From Clostridium sp. SY8519 (GTDB lineage: Bacteria; Bacillota; Clostridia; Lachnospirales; Lachnospiraceae), in NCBI RefSeq assembly GCF_000270305.1, contig NC_015737.1:2666501-2730500 (forward strand): 64,000 bases of DNA, given 5' to 3'. This document shows positions 19,421 to 28,187 of the stretch, piece by piece. The notes under the pieces were generated by a model. It was not told the origin of the DNA. It was given only the letters and a program-made list of their open reading frames with translations, and searched no databases. Both the position numbers and the translations under genes were made by a program. Numbering within the stretch: the stretch's first letter is position 1; each line of letters starts with the position of its first letter.

Positions 19421-20245
19421 TCACCGAAGCGCCTGTTTTAAAGCTGCCAGCAGTACCGTATCCTCTTCATAGCGCAGGGCCGGATTCCTGCTCAGGCAGG
19501 TCATGATCACTTCTGTCAGCCGCCGGGTGGCGCAGTGATTCAACACACAGCGGTTCTGCCTTCTGCTGCGTCCCGGATATTCACCGGTCAGCATCACATA
19601 CATCAGGACGCCCAGGCTGTAGCGGTCTGCCGCTTCCGTTACGGCAAAGCCCCCATTTCTTCCGGTTCCCCGCTGACACAGGGGATAAAAGACGTGTTCT
19701 CCCCTGCCCGCCTTTCTGTCCGTTCCTGTCAGTTCCGGCGCTGCGTAGTGTTCGGTCAGCCACCAGGTGACTGCTCCGCTTCTTTCCCGGCTTTCCTGAA
19801 GCTGCAGCGCAGAGCCGAAGTCAATCAGGGCAATGCGTCCGTGTGCCTGCAGAATTACATTGGACGGCTTCAGATCCAGGTAAACCACGGGAACGGGGCA
19901 GGTATGCAGATACATCAGCACATCCATCAGCCCCAGCACCACCGCGCAGAACGTCTGCTTCGGAAATCCGTCCGTCAGCTCCCGGGCCGACGCCAGGGTC
20001 CGGCCTTCCATATAATCCATAAAAATAATGATATGGGTGTCTGTTTCTTTGTAGTCGATAATTCGTGGAATTGAACAGTGATTCAGATGGCGCAGAATCT
20101 GGAATTCATGCAGTGCCCTTTGATCCGGCACACTGCGGCGAATCACTTTTGCCACTCGATAGATACGGAGACGGCGGTGGCGCACCAGATATACCCGGGA
20201 GGTGCCGCCGGCTCCCAGTAATTTAATCCATTCGTATTCGTTCAT
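19421..20245 (-). CDS. Small Ser/Thr protein kinase
   Basis: A 274-aa soluble eukaryotic-type kinase without transmembrane or PASTA segments. Visible motifs are the glycine loop GAGGTSRVY (11-19), catalytic lysine K33 in VAKVIRR, E47 in the C-helix, the catalytic loop VYLDLKPSNV with D124 and N129, and IDFGSA with D142. The usual His of HRD is Tyr, as in many bacterial kinases. An activation segment with TEHYAAPEL and GVLMYVMLTGEYP follows. Target proteins cannot be inferred. It precedes dgt in the same direction and may belong to the rpoD operon. Confidence 0.85.
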   Translation of the reverse strand: MNEYEWIKLLGAGGTSRVYLVRHRRLRIYRVAKVIRRSVPDQRALHEFQILRHLNHCSIPRIIDYKETDTHIIIFMDYMEGRTLASARELTDGFPKQTFCAVVLGLMDVLMYLHTCPVPVVYLDLKPSNVILQAHGRIALIDFGSALQLQESRERSGAVTWWLTEHYAAPELTGTDRKAGRGEHVFYPLCQRGTGRNGGFAVTEAADRYSLGVLMYVMLTGEYPGRSRRQNRCVLNHCATRRLTEVIMTCLSRNPALRYEEDTVLLAALKQALR

Positions 20246-20339
20246 GTTTCTGCGGGATCAAGCAGATTACAGTCTGATCATAGCACAAATTCCCGTCCCG
20301 GGAAAGTCCCGCAAAGGCAGGGATGCGTCCGGCAGAATT

Positions 20340-21230
20340 TCAGCGGCGGATAACCTTCCGGACAATGCACAGCGCAATGCCGAGGATTGCCAGCAGTGTA
20401 ATCACGGTTCCGGATTGATTAAATACTTCTGAATAGCGAATGATCCCCGCAAATATTCCGGCTGCAGTCGGCACAAAATAAGTGATGGACTTGCAGACGC
20501 AGGAAACGATCAGCACCACCACAAAGCCGAACAGTCCCCGGCCGGGGTCCAGGCGCAGCACTCTGCCCGCCGTCCGGTAAGCCTTCCGGGTCAGTATCCA
20601 GATCAGCTGGATCAGTGTCCACAGGAGAAACAGAACTGACAGCACCAAAAAGCCCGTGCTGGCTTCCGCCGCCAGGGTCGGTCCGCCAGTCAGTCCTCCG
20701 TTCTGATATACAGACGCAAAATTAAGCAGAAGCACTGCCAGCATGACCAGCGCCGATACCATCTGCAGAATCCGGCTGGCCTTTTGCAGCGGAGCGGCTG
20801 CTTCCTTCTTTTTCCCTCCGGATTTCTGCGATACAGGATACGGCACAGCTTCTCTGCGCACCGTCTGTTCCTGATACAGGGGCGCGGTACGGTCCATATC
20901 CGCCTCCCGGACAGCGTATCTGCTGTCTTCCTGACCGGTATACTTCTGACCGGTACCGGATATCAGCAGATCCTGCGCTTCCGGATGATCCCGAAACCAG
21001 CCGGCCGCAAACGCATTGGTGGCGATCACCTTCTGGCCGTTTTTCCGCAGTTCCCGGACTGCGAGATCCATAAGATTTCTGGCATAGCGGATCCCTTCCG
21101 GAGAATCACTGCCATAAATATGCGTAATCTCCCGGACGCCTTCTCCTGCTGCCGGATAGTCAATCTCCGCCATCCGTGTTCCGTCCTCATCTTCCAATAC
21201 TATTCTGTCTGAGTGAATCTTGTAATACAT
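20340..21230 (-). CDS. NATD1-like acetyltransferase domain fused to a membrane domain
   Basis: A 296-aa protein. Residues 1-95 match the small YjdJ/NATD1-type GNAT-like domain: MAEIDYPAAGEGVREITHIYG, then GIRYARNLMDLAVRELRKNGQKV and a WFRDHPE end. A linker rich in Lys/Glu (about 100-150) is followed by roughly four hydrophobic helices (near 153-172, 192-214, 234-254 and 272-292). The fusion would anchor the domain to the membrane. Function is unknown. It is 21 nt downstream of the GNAT gene, so the two are co-transcribed. Confidence 0.7.
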   Translation of the reverse strand: MYYKIHSDRIVLEDEDGTRMAEIDYPAAGEGVREITHIYGSDSPEGIRYARNLMDLAVRELRKNGQKVIATNAFAAGWFRDHPEAQDLLISGTGQKYTGQEDSRYAVREADMDRTAPLYQEQTVRREAVPYPVSQKSGGKKKEAAAPLQKASRILQMVSALVMLAVLLLNFASVYQNGGLTGGPTLAAEASTGFLVLSVLFLLWTLIQLIWILTRKAYRTAGRVLRLDPGRGLFGFVVVLIVSCVCKSITYFVPTAAGIFAGIIRYSEVFNQSGTVITLLAILGIALCIVRKVIRR

Positions 21231-21251
21231 ATTCCTCTGCTCCTGCCTGTG

Positions 21252-21785
21252 TCAATGACAGCATCCAGTATCTGCCTCTGTCAGATCAAAAACAAACCGC
21301 TTCCGGCTGAGCGCCGGTGTACCTTTAGGATACGCTCCATTTGTGTCCGTCCGGTGAAAATTCATTGCCAGAAGAAACTTCTCCGCATCTCCGTTTCCTT
21401 CCGGCACTTCCGCAAGCACGCACTGTTTTCCCGCGGCACGGCAATGTGCCAGCGCGGTCTTTACCATAAATGTGCCCAGTCCGTCCCGCGCCGCTTCCGG
21501 TATGATTCCGAGAAACCTGAGCTCTGCCGTTTTCGCCGGATCTTCCGGAAGCCCTTCGCCGGACACCGGGGCGCAGCCTTCCGTAAAGTCCCCCAGTATC
21601 ATCAAACCGGAGGTACGGTCTGACGCGATGCAGAGATACACGGCTCCAAGTTCCGCTGCCATCTTCAGCGCCGCGTCATCCGGCACCGGCACAGTGTCCG
21701 GAGTTTCTGCGGATTCTGCCAGTCGTCGGCAGAACTCCCGCACCAATGGATACTCTTCTGCCTCTGCAGGCCTGATTTCAACCAT
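21252..21785 (-). CDS. GNAT family N-acetyltransferase
   Basis: A 177-aa acetyl-CoA-dependent acetyltransferase. The N-terminus MVEIRPAEAEEYPLVREF is a typical GNAT beta1-alpha1, and FLGIIPEAARDGLGTFMVKTA is motif A with a degenerate acetyl-CoA loop (ARDGLG in place of RGKGIG). It ends with FHRTDTNGAYPKG. The substrate is unknown. A GAGG-containing purine stretch precedes the ATG. It is the first gene of a leftward run into the NATD1-like gene. Confidence 0.75.
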   Translation of the reverse strand: MVEIRPAEAEEYPLVREFCRRLAESAETPDTVPVPDDAALKMAAELGAVYLCIASDRTSGLMILGDFTEGCAPVSGEGLPEDPAKTAELRFLGIIPEAARDGLGTFMVKTALAHCRAAGKQCVLAEVPEGNGDAEKFLLAMNFHRTDTNGAYPKGTPALSRKRFVFDLTEADTGCCH

Positions 21786-21893
21786 CGCTTCCGCCTCTCT
21801 TTTGTCTTTATTAGGAAAGAATCTCTGTGGGATGCTGACATGCTCCCGCAGACAAGCCTTTGGATTTTCACTGCAAATTTATAACAAAAAAAA

Positions 21894-21978
21894 TGCAGGA
21901 AGAGGGACTTGAACCCTCATGAGCGCAATGCTCACACGGACCTGAACCGTGCGCGTCTGCCAATTCCGCCATTCCTGC
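21894..21978 (-). tRNA. tRNA-Leu (anticodon CAG)
   Basis: Cloverleaf on the minus strand: acceptor GCAGGAA/TTCCTGC with discriminator A, anticodon stem CACGG/CCGTG enclosing TTCAGGT, a long class II variable arm (GAGC/GCTC) and T-arm GGGTTCAAGTCCC. CCA is not encoded; a run of eight T follows directly and probably ends transcription. Confidence 0.97.
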
Positions 21979-22023
21979 ATAAATCATATGGTATTCTGTT
22001 GTATGTGCCTCAGAACGAATACT

Positions 22024-22052
22024 ATGATACTCATTTCCCGCCCAGAAGTCAA
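22024..22052 (-). promoter_or_regulatory. Promoter of tRNA-Leu(CAG)
   Basis: TTGACT (22047-22052), 17-nt spacer, TATCAT (22024-22029) on the minus strand, about 45 nt before the tRNA. Confidence 0.7.
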
Positions 22053-22096
22053 TAGGAAATTTCAATTTTTTTCTTTTTATTTTTCCCGGATATCTG

Positions 22097-22125
22097 TTGA
22101 CATATTTCTTTTCATTTGCTATTAT
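22097..22125 (+). promoter_or_regulatory. Promoter of tRNA-Leu(AAG)
   Basis: TTGACA (22097-22102), 17-nt spacer, TATTAT (22120-22125). It is divergent from the minus-strand tRNA promoter; the two -35 boxes are 44 nt apart. Confidence 0.8.
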
Positions 22126-22165
22126 ATTCAAGTCGCGTGAGGCGGCAGTTATCAATCAAATAGAT

Positions 22166-22249
22166 GCGGAAGTGTCGGAACTGGCAGACGAGCAAGACTA
22201 AGGATCTTGTGATCGCAAGATCGTGTGGGTTCAAGTCCCATCTTCCGCA
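22166..22249 (+). tRNA. tRNA-Leu (anticodon AAG)
   Basis: Acceptor GCGGAAG/CTTCCGC with discriminator A, anticodon stem CAAGA/TCTTG enclosing CTAAGGA (AAG anticodon, probably modified to inosine at position 34), class II variable arm GATC/GATC and T-arm TGGGTTCAAGTCCCA. CCA is not encoded. Confidence 0.96.
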
Positions 22250-22254
22250 CTGCG

Positions 22255-22282
22255 AAAACAGAAGCGCAAGCTTCTGTTTTTT
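22255..22282 (+). terminator. Terminator after tRNA-Leu(AAG)
   Basis: AAAACAGAAGC (22255-22265), GCAA loop, GCTTCTGTTTT (22270-22280) and further T residues, starting 5 nt after the tRNA. The downstream MerR gene has no obvious promoter of its own, so readthrough here could supply it. Confidence 0.85.
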
Positions 22283-22321
22283 CGTATCCACACATTTATC
22301 CCAACCTACGGAGATTTCTTT

Positions 22322-23179
22322 ATGAAAAGACAGCCGGAAGGAACAGAATACTATAAGATCGGCGAGGTCTCAGAGCTTTTTCATATCGGTGTTGATTCCA
22401 TCCGATACTACGAAAAAGTCGGCCTGCTCCATCCCGTCCGCAGCGCGGAAAACCACTACCGCCTTTACTCCCTGGATGATATCCGTACCATGAATACCAT
22501 CCGTGAGCTTCTGGATCTGGGGTTTTCCACGGAGGAAATCCTGGCGTTTGAAAACGACCGCACACTGGATCACGTCACCGCCATGCTGAAACAGGAAGAA
22601 GCGGTCATCGACCGGGAGATGAAAGAACTGCGCCGCAAGAAAAAAGAAATTCACGGCCGCCTGCTTTCCATCCGGGAAAATCTGGCCCGGGACTGTTCCG
22701 GAGAAATCAATCTTCTGGAGCTGCCTGCCCGAAACTGCTTTATGATTTCCCGCAGTGACATGCCGGATCAGATGATCAACTATCAGCTGGCCCGCTTTAC
22801 CGTGGATCTGAAAAAAAAGATGGCCACCATCGGTGCCTGTGACTGCTACACCCTGGATATCCACTCCCTCAATGACACCTGCCAGGATTACCGTACCAAA
22901 AATGTCTTCTTCTACTCCGAACACCTGGAGCTCGAGACCAACTATACCCTGCCTGCCGGAATCTATCTGAGCACCTGCTACCGCGGCGACTACAGCCACA
23001 CCAGGGAAGTCGTTCCACGGATGCTCCGGTACGCGCAGAATCACCGGTTCCAGGTCATGGGCGACCCCATTGAGTTCTGCCATATCGATCGCTACGAAAC
23101 TGCCCTTCAGTCAGAATATCTGACAGAAATACAGCTTCTGGTCGCAAAAGAATCCACCCGGTCCTGGAGGATCCGCTGA
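22322..23179 (+). CDS. MerR family transcriptional regulator with GyrI-like effector domain
   Basis: A 285-aa regulator. The N-terminal winged helix reads YYKIGEVSELFHIGVDSIRYYEKVGLLHPV, split here as the recognition helices and wing, then YRLYSLDD. A coiled coil (about 75-118) follows and the C-terminal 140 residues resemble the BmrR/GyrI ligand-binding fold. The ATG at 22322 has GGAG 8 nt upstream. It is convergent with the catabolic operon at 23227-29768. A MerR-type operator lies before that operon's first gene (29855-29885), so this protein is the obvious candidate activator. It may sense an amine or amino acid substrate (inference). Confidence 0.85.
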   Translation: MKRQPEGTEYYKIGEVSELFHIGVDSIRYYEKVGLLHPVRSAENHYRLYSLDDIRTMNTIRELLDLGFSTEEILAFENDRTLDHVTAMLKQEEAVIDREMKELRRKKKEIHGRLLSIRENLARDCSGEINLLELPARNCFMISRSDMPDQMINYQLARFTVDLKKKMATIGACDCYTLDIHSLNDTCQDYRTKNVFFYSEHLELETNYTLPAGIYLSTCYRGDYSHTREVVPRMLRYAQNHRFQVMGDPIEFCHIDRYETALQSEYLTEIQLLVAKESTRSWRIR

Positions 23180-23206
23180 CCTCCGGACCGGATGGATTCT
23201 TTTTTC
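23150..23206 (+). terminator. Terminator overlapping the merR-like 3' end
   Basis: GAATCCA...CGGTCC.GGAGG (23150-23169) pairs with CCTCC.GGACCGG.TGGATTC (23180-23199), followed by TTTTTT. The 5' arm lies inside the last codons and the stop of the MerR gene, so coding and terminator functions overlap. Confidence 0.8.
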
Positions 23207-23226
23207 TGTCTGAAGTAATCCGAAAA

Positions 23227-24363
23227 TCAAAGATTATAAAATCTTTCATAGCGCAGGGAGGACAGATCCAGCATCGGCGCTTCGCCGGCCGCAATCTGCG
23301 CCATCATATACCCCACTGCCGGCGCTGTTCCAAACCCATGGCCGTTAAACCCGGTGGCCAGAATCAGTCCCGGCGTCTCCTCCGGTCTGCCGAGGACGCA
23401 GACGCCGTCGCTGGTGCAGTCGCACCATCCGGTCCAGCTGCGGATGATTTTCGCGTTTTTTAACGCCGGTACGTAGCCTTCAATAGCACGGCAGCTGGCT
23501 CCCAGCGTTGCGGCATGCGCGAAATTCACTTCATCCGTATCCTCGTCCATCAGTGCCTCCGGCCCTGCCACAGCCCCGAACACGAAGGAGCCGTGGCTGG
23601 TCTGATGCCCGTAGAAATCGGCATCGGCGCAGCCCAGCATCTGAAGGAACATTTTCGGCTCCATCTCCGTTACCAAACAGCAGTCAATCTCATCTTCCAT
23701 CGGAATATCCAGTCCCACCGTGTTGATAATCGCACGGCTGGCGTATCCGGCGGCCACCAGGACATTGTCCCCTTCCAGAACCGTTCCGTCCGAAAGAATC
23801 ACTTTCCGGACGCTTCCTTTTACCTTGCGCAGAGCCACTGCCTTTGCCCCGGTATAAAACCGTACGCCCATCTCCAGCGCGCGCAGGTAATAACCCAGGG
23901 TTGTGGTCAGCGGATTGGCATGGCCGTCTGTGGGACAGAAGCTGGCGCCAATCACCTGATCCGACAGATAGGGATTGAGTTCATGTACCTGTCTGGCATC
24001 GATCATTTCCACATCCAGCCCCATATTTCTGCAGCTGGTGGTCAGTGTCTGCAGCTTATTCAGATGTGCCGCCGTCTTTCCCATCCGAATATTGCCCTTT
24101 TGTGTATATTCGGTATCAACACCCAGCTCCTCCGACAGACCAGGCCAGAATTTCTGCACTGCCGCCATTGCGACGGGCAGCTCCCGGATATCCCTTCCGG
24201 ACTGCCGCACACCGCCTCCGTTCCTGCTGGAACCGCCATGTCCGATGGAATCCGAGCTTTCCAGGACCATCACATCTCTGATGCCCCGTTTTGCCAGATA
24301 ATACGCGGAAGCGCAGCCCACAATTCCGCCACCGATTATGATTACATCTGCTGTCTTCTTCAT
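23227..24363 (-). CDS. FAD-dependent amine/imino-acid oxidoreductase (DAO family, HcnC-like)
   Basis: A 378-aa flavoprotein. The N-terminus VIIIGGGIVGCASAYYLAKRG is the FAD-binding Rossmann loop, VLESSDSIGHGGSSRNGGGV follows as in sarcosine oxidase beta and D-amino-acid oxidase relatives, and the C-terminus has LATGFNGHGFGTAPAVGYM. With the neighbouring BFD-like, FAD/Fe-S and 2Fe-2S proteins it matches the subunit set of HcnABC, proline and hydroxyproline dehydrogenases, in which this subunit oxidises the C-N bond. The substrate is not determined. It is 12 nt after the BFD-like gene. Confidence 0.85.
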   Translation of the reverse strand: MKKTADVIIIGGGIVGCASAYYLAKRGIRDVMVLESSDSIGHGGSSRNGGGVRQSGRDIRELPVAMAAVQKFWPGLSEELGVDTEYTQKGNIRMGKTAAHLNKLQTLTTSCRNMGLDVEMIDARQVHELNPYLSDQVIGASFCPTDGHANPLTTTLGYYLRALEMGVRFYTGAKAVALRKVKGSVRKVILSDGTVLEGDNVLVAAGYASRAIINTVGLDIPMEDEIDCCLVTEMEPKMFLQMLGCADADFYGHQTSHGSFVFGAVAGPEALMDEDTDEVNFAHAATLGASCRAIEGYVPALKNAKIIRSWTGWCDCTSDGVCVLGRPEETPGLILATGFNGHGFGTAPAVGYMMAQIAAGEAPMLDLSSLRYERFYNL

Positions 24364-24375
24364 ATCTCTGCTCTC

Positions 24376-24708
24376 CTATTCTGCCTGCTCACCCAGATCT
24401 TTTCCGGCGATTTCCATTGCAATCGGACGCATCGGCGACCTGGATGTCGCTGCTTCGATCTCACGTACCGGAACGTTCAGTTCTTTCGCGATCAGCCTTC
24501 TTGTCAGCATTCCGCAGGTCTGCCCCTGGCACAGTCCCATGCCGCAGCGCAGAAATCTGCGAAGCTCTTCAATGGTCATAATTCCTGCATGCACTGCTTT
24601 TCTGATTTCTCCTTTGGTAACTTCCTCGCATCGGCAGACAAGAATATCATCATCCGGCTCCGGAAGAAACGGTCCGATTTCCTCTAATTTTTTCTGAATA
24701 TCAAACAT
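24376..24708 (-). CDS. BFD-like [2Fe-2S] protein of the oxidoreductase complex
   Basis: A 110-aa protein with a bacterioferritin-ferredoxin-like iron-sulfur fold: ILVCRCEEVTKGEI (C25, C27), then RCGMGLCQGQTC with C60 and C65 completing the ligand set. In related dehydrogenases this domain is a separate gamma subunit or is fused to the FAD subunit. I choose the ATG at 24708, with AGGAG 10 nt upstream and the family start MFDIQKKLEEIGP; in-frame codons further upstream overlap the previous gene. It probably passes electrons between the flavins. Confidence 0.85.
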   Translation of the reverse strand: MFDIQKKLEEIGPFLPEPDDDILVCRCEEVTKGEIRKAVHAGIMTIEELRRFLRCGMGLCQGQTCGMLTRRLIAKELNVPVREIEAATSRSPMRPIAMEIAGKDLGEQAE

Positions 24709-24745
24709 CTGTTTTTTTCTCCTATCCGATTTTTCTGTCTGCAGT

Positions 24746-26320
24746 TCAGGCTTTTGCATAAAATCTTGCCCGGTCTTTTTCCGCAATCGGCACTTTCATG
24801 GTCAACAGGTTGGTTCCGTCATAAGCTTTGCCGGAACGCACCCGGACAATCTCGGCATCGCAGATCGCCTCCCCGCTTCTGGATAGACCTTTTCCTCTGT
24901 CTCCCTCCTGGGGCAGCGGCAAAAATTCATAAGGAATGGTAATTTCCGCAGTTCCCTCTTCCGGATTCTCGCTGACCAGAAAGATTGCCTGCCCGGAGCA
25001 GCTGGCCACACACATGCCGCAGTCCACACATTTGCTGCCTTCCACAGAAATCGGCAGCGACGTGATATGCTCCCCGATGGAGATGCAGTTCATTTTGCAT
25101 GCTGTCTGGCACGGGTTGCAGGGAATATTCTGCGTACACTCGATCACCGGATGCACTTTTGCTTCCGAACGGAAACCGGGGAATCTCGCGATTTCATCAT
25201 CCGCGATAAATCCATGCCTGAGAAGATTTTCAGAAACTGCGATTCCTTCCTCTGTGGCCTCCACCTTTTTTCCCCGGTTCTGGGGAGCAAACATTCCCTG
25301 ACGCAGCGCATCCAGAGACTGCATCAGTTCCTTTTCTCTGTGATCCCGCTCTTCTTCCGTCACATAGCCCAGATATTCGGCCACAGCTTCTCCGCTCATG
25401 CGGCCTTCGATCATGGCGGAGGACGCCTCTTCGATTCCTGCCACATCACCGGCGGCGTAGATTCCAGGTATGGATGTTTCACCTGCCGCGCTGCATTTCG
25501 GAACTGTGCCGCCTGCGTCATCCATTTCCGCCCCGTCCATCTTCAGAAGCTGTGCCATTGGCGAAAGTCCTACTGCCACACAGACCGTATCCACATCGAA
25601 GTGTTTTTCCGTGCCCGGAAGAAATTCAAAATTCCTGTCTACTTCCGCAATGGTTACACCCGTAACACAGTCGGTGCCTTCCACTTCCAGGATCGTATGG
25701 GACAGATAAAACGGTACGCCGCAGCGCGCGACCTTGGAGGCATGCACGCCGTAACCGCCGATTTTCGGTGCCGCGTCCGCAAGGGCCACCACTTCACACC
25801 CTGCCTGCATCAGCTGGAATGCCACCACCAGTCCTACATTTCCGGTTCCAAGCATCAGCACACGGTTGCCGGGTTTTACCCGATACAGGTTCATCATGGT
25901 CTGTGCCGCGCCTGCCCCGATTACCCCGGGCAGTGTCCATCCCCTGAAGTTCACCATGTTTTCCGATGCGCCTGTGGCCACCAGAATCGCGTCCGCCTTA
26001 TAATGATGGACCTCTGTACCGATCTGTACCTGTATTTCCTTCTCTTTGTAAAGTCCGATCACCGTAGCGTTAAGCACCACTTCCACGCCCAGTCTGTTCG
26101 CTTCCTCCAGGAGTTCCTCGCCGATCCGGAATCCGCGGACCCTGGCTTTGTGTTCCTTGGATCCGAAGAACTTGTGGATCTGTTTAAACAGCTGGCCGCC
26201 CGGTCTCGCGTTTTCATCAAATACGGTTGCTTTGATCCCGCGGGAGGCTGCTTCAATCGCTGCCGAAAGACCGGCGGGTCCGGCTCCAACTACAATAAAT
26301 TCTTTTCTTTCTACCTTCAT
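24746..26320 (-). CDS. FAD/NAD(P)-binding oxidoreductase with 4Fe-4S centres (HcnB-like)
   Basis: A 524-aa subunit. It starts MKVERKEFIVVGAGPAGLSA (FAD loop), has ARPGGQLF, the second nucleotide loop VLMLGTGNVGLVVAFQL, and IYAAGDVAG. The C-terminal part carries two cysteine groups, CTQNIPCNPCQTACKMNC and CVDCGMCVASC, suited to two [4Fe-4S] clusters. GGAGG lies 6 nt before the ATG at 26320. The gene follows the 2Fe-2S gene by one base. It probably accepts electrons from the DAO-type subunit. Confidence 0.87.
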   Translation of the reverse strand: MKVERKEFIVVGAGPAGLSAAIEAASRGIKATVFDENARPGGQLFKQIHKFFGSKEHKARVRGFRIGEELLEEANRLGVEVVLNATVIGLYKEKEIQVQIGTEVHHYKADAILVATGASENMVNFRGWTLPGVIGAGAAQTMMNLYRVKPGNRVLMLGTGNVGLVVAFQLMQAGCEVVALADAAPKIGGYGVHASKVARCGVPFYLSHTILEVEGTDCVTGVTIAEVDRNFEFLPGTEKHFDVDTVCVAVGLSPMAQLLKMDGAEMDDAGGTVPKCSAAGETSIPGIYAAGDVAGIEEASSAMIEGRMSGEAVAEYLGYVTEEERDHREKELMQSLDALRQGMFAPQNRGKKVEATEEGIAVSENLLRHGFIADDEIARFPGFRSEAKVHPVIECTQNIPCNPCQTACKMNCISIGEHITSLPISVEGSKCVDCGMCVASCSGQAIFLVSENPEEGTAEITIPYEFLPLPQEGDRGKGLSRSGEAICDAEIVRVRSGKAYDGTNLLTMKVPIAEKDRARFYAKA

Positions 26321-26321
26321 G

Positions 26322-26639
26322 TCAAGCCTCCTCCCTGGCGGATACCCCATACTGCGTCTGAATTTTCATACCCTCCTGCAGTGGCGTAATGCAGGTACGC
26401 ACATTAGGCTGTCCATTGACGATCATGACACAGTCCGTACATCTCCCGATCGCGCAGAACACGCCCCGGGGCTCATGGTGTTTCGCGGTGTAACGATGGA
26501 TCATGATGCCATTGACCCGCAGCGCCATGGCAATCGGTTCCCCCTCGTATCCCTGATACGTCTTTCCGTCACAGGTAAAAGTCACTTGTTTTCCTTTATG
26601 TTCCGTCCCAAGAATTGGATGCTCGCTGATTCGATCCAT
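26322..26639 (-). CDS. [2Fe-2S] ferredoxin-like subunit (HcnA-like)
   Basis: A 105-aa protein with the plant-type ferredoxin ligand pattern C62, C67, C70 (FCAIGRCTDC) and C83 (RTCITPL). It resembles the HcnA subunit and the N-terminus of sarcosine oxidase alpha. It is translated one base before the FAD/Fe-S subunit, so equal synthesis is expected. Confidence 0.88.
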   Translation of the reverse strand: MDRISEHPILGTEHKGKQVTFTCDGKTYQGYEGEPIAMALRVNGIMIHRYTAKHHEPRGVFCAIGRCTDCVMIVNGQPNVRTCITPLQEGMKIQTQYGVSAREEA

Positions 26640-26754
26640 GCCATTTCCTCCTGTCTGTTTTTCTTTCTTATCGTCTGTTTTTTTCTATCTTCGCGTCTGT
26701 TTTCTTATCTTTCTTCGCAGCGCGGTTTCGGTTCCATCCCGCGCTGCCACTTTC

Positions 26755-28164
26755 CTATTTCCAGATTCCCCTGCTCTTTCGGATTCGGTAATACATGATG
26801 TTTTCCATGGCCATTACCTTTTCCATCGGCACAGGCTGAAACAGCGGGATTTTCATCTTAATCCGGATCCAGAATATGGAGTAGACAAACAGCACGCCAA
26901 GGACAGCCGCCGTTACCAGCCAGATTTTTGCCCGTTCCACAGGGTCTGTTGAAATATTCAGAATCATATACACGGTTCCCGCAATGCCGACCAGCGGAAG
27001 CACCGGCCCCAGCGGAACCTTGAAGCTTCGGGGCGCTTTCGGCAGCCGATGCCGGAACACCAGCAGATCCACATGGGCCGCGATATAGGAAGCCATCCAG
27101 AATACAGAGCCTACCAGAATCAGGAAACTGATACGGTCAGATGAATCCTGGCTGATATAAGCAAAAATCATAATCGCCACAGACACAAACCATACGCCGA
27201 TATGCGGCACAGATTTTCTGTTCAGTTTTCCGAAAAACTGGGGCATCAGATTGGTCTTGGCCATACCGGAAAAGATGTTGGACAGTCCCTGCACCGTTGA
27301 ATTCTGTGTGCTGACGACAGCCAGGGCGGAGACAACCGTCATCCAGATCTGCCCCGGTTTTCCTAACAGCGCCATACCATACAGCAGATGCGGCGCCGCG
27401 GAAGAAGTCAGATCCTGCCAGTTGGTATAATTGTGGAATCCCAGAACCATAATGGACTGAATGCCGCAGATAATGGCCAGCCCGATGAACATTCCCAGCG
27501 GCACATTCCGCTTTGCGTTCTTTACATTTTTGGATATCGGTATCGCGTATTCCGCCCCGATAAACAGCCAGAACGCCACTGCCGTCATGGATACCACATT
27601 CAGCGGGGTCGCGTTCATCACCGCCGGCTGGCTGACTTCCGCCCCGGTTCCCATGCCCAGCATTCCGATGACACCCATAATCAGCATGGAGCCCAGCAGC
27701 AGATAGCTGACCAGGTTCTGCACTTTGGCAAACATATCCACGCCCCGCAGATTCGCGATCAGAATAATCACAGAAGCCAGTACCGTCCAGAAATAATTGG
27801 GTATTCCGAAGGGCAGATGAATGATCTCACCCATGGCATAAGCAAAAATCGATGCTTCCACGCCGCAGGACAGTACATTGGATACCATGTATCCGCCAAC
27901 CATCAGCACAATGGTGGGTATCGGTCCGATGCCGGCCAGTGTGTACTGTGCCAGCCCGCCGGTTACGTTGGGCATCAGCGCATTCAGTTCTGACATGGTG
28001 GCCATCGTCAGCATATTGAACAGGCAGGCAATCACCATTGCCGCGATAAACAATACACCGATCTGGCCTGCTCCCTGTCCCAGTGATACCAGACAGCTTG
28101 TGGCAATGACCAGTCCGACGGAGACGGACACCACATTTCCCAGGCCAAGTGTTTTTTCTTTCAT
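26755..28164 (-). CDS. APC family amino acid permease
   Basis: A 469-aa integral membrane transporter with about 12 hydrophobic helices. It opens MKEKTLGLGNVVSVSVGLVI, with the glycine-rich first helix of the amino acid-polyamine-organocation family. Among two adjacent ATGs the second (28164) is 6 nt from GGAG and preferred. The C-terminus is cytosolic. Located between the PII gene and the dehydrogenase genes, it probably imports the amino acid or amine oxidised by them. Confidence 0.88.
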   Translation of the reverse strand: MKEKTLGLGNVVSVSVGLVIATSCLVSLGQGAGQIGVLFIAAMVIACLFNMLTMATMSELNALMPNVTGGLAQYTLAGIGPIPTIVLMVGGYMVSNVLSCGVEASIFAYAMGEIIHLPFGIPNYFWTVLASVIILIANLRGVDMFAKVQNLVSYLLLGSMLIMGVIGMLGMGTGAEVSQPAVMNATPLNVVSMTAVAFWLFIGAEYAIPISKNVKNAKRNVPLGMFIGLAIICGIQSIMVLGFHNYTNWQDLTSSAAPHLLYGMALLGKPGQIWMTVVSALAVVSTQNSTVQGLSNIFSGMAKTNLMPQFFGKLNRKSVPHIGVWFVSVAIMIFAYISQDSSDRISFLILVGSVFWMASYIAAHVDLLVFRHRLPKAPRSFKVPLGPVLPLVGIAGTVYMILNISTDPVERAKIWLVTAAVLGVLFVYSIFWIRIKMKIPLFQPVPMEKVMAMENIMYYRIRKSRGIWK

Positions 28165-28187
28165 CATCTGCTCCTCTCCCATTCCAG

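Noticed and set aside
22322..22322. Start of the MerR gene at 22223 inside the tRNA
   Set aside because: That extension translates tRNA and terminator sequence; the ATG at 22322 has GGAG and the family start.
25067..26389. 440-codon plus-strand frame over the FAD/Fe-S subunit
   Set aside because: Antisense shadow; the minus-strand gene has cofactor motifs and GGAGG at its start.
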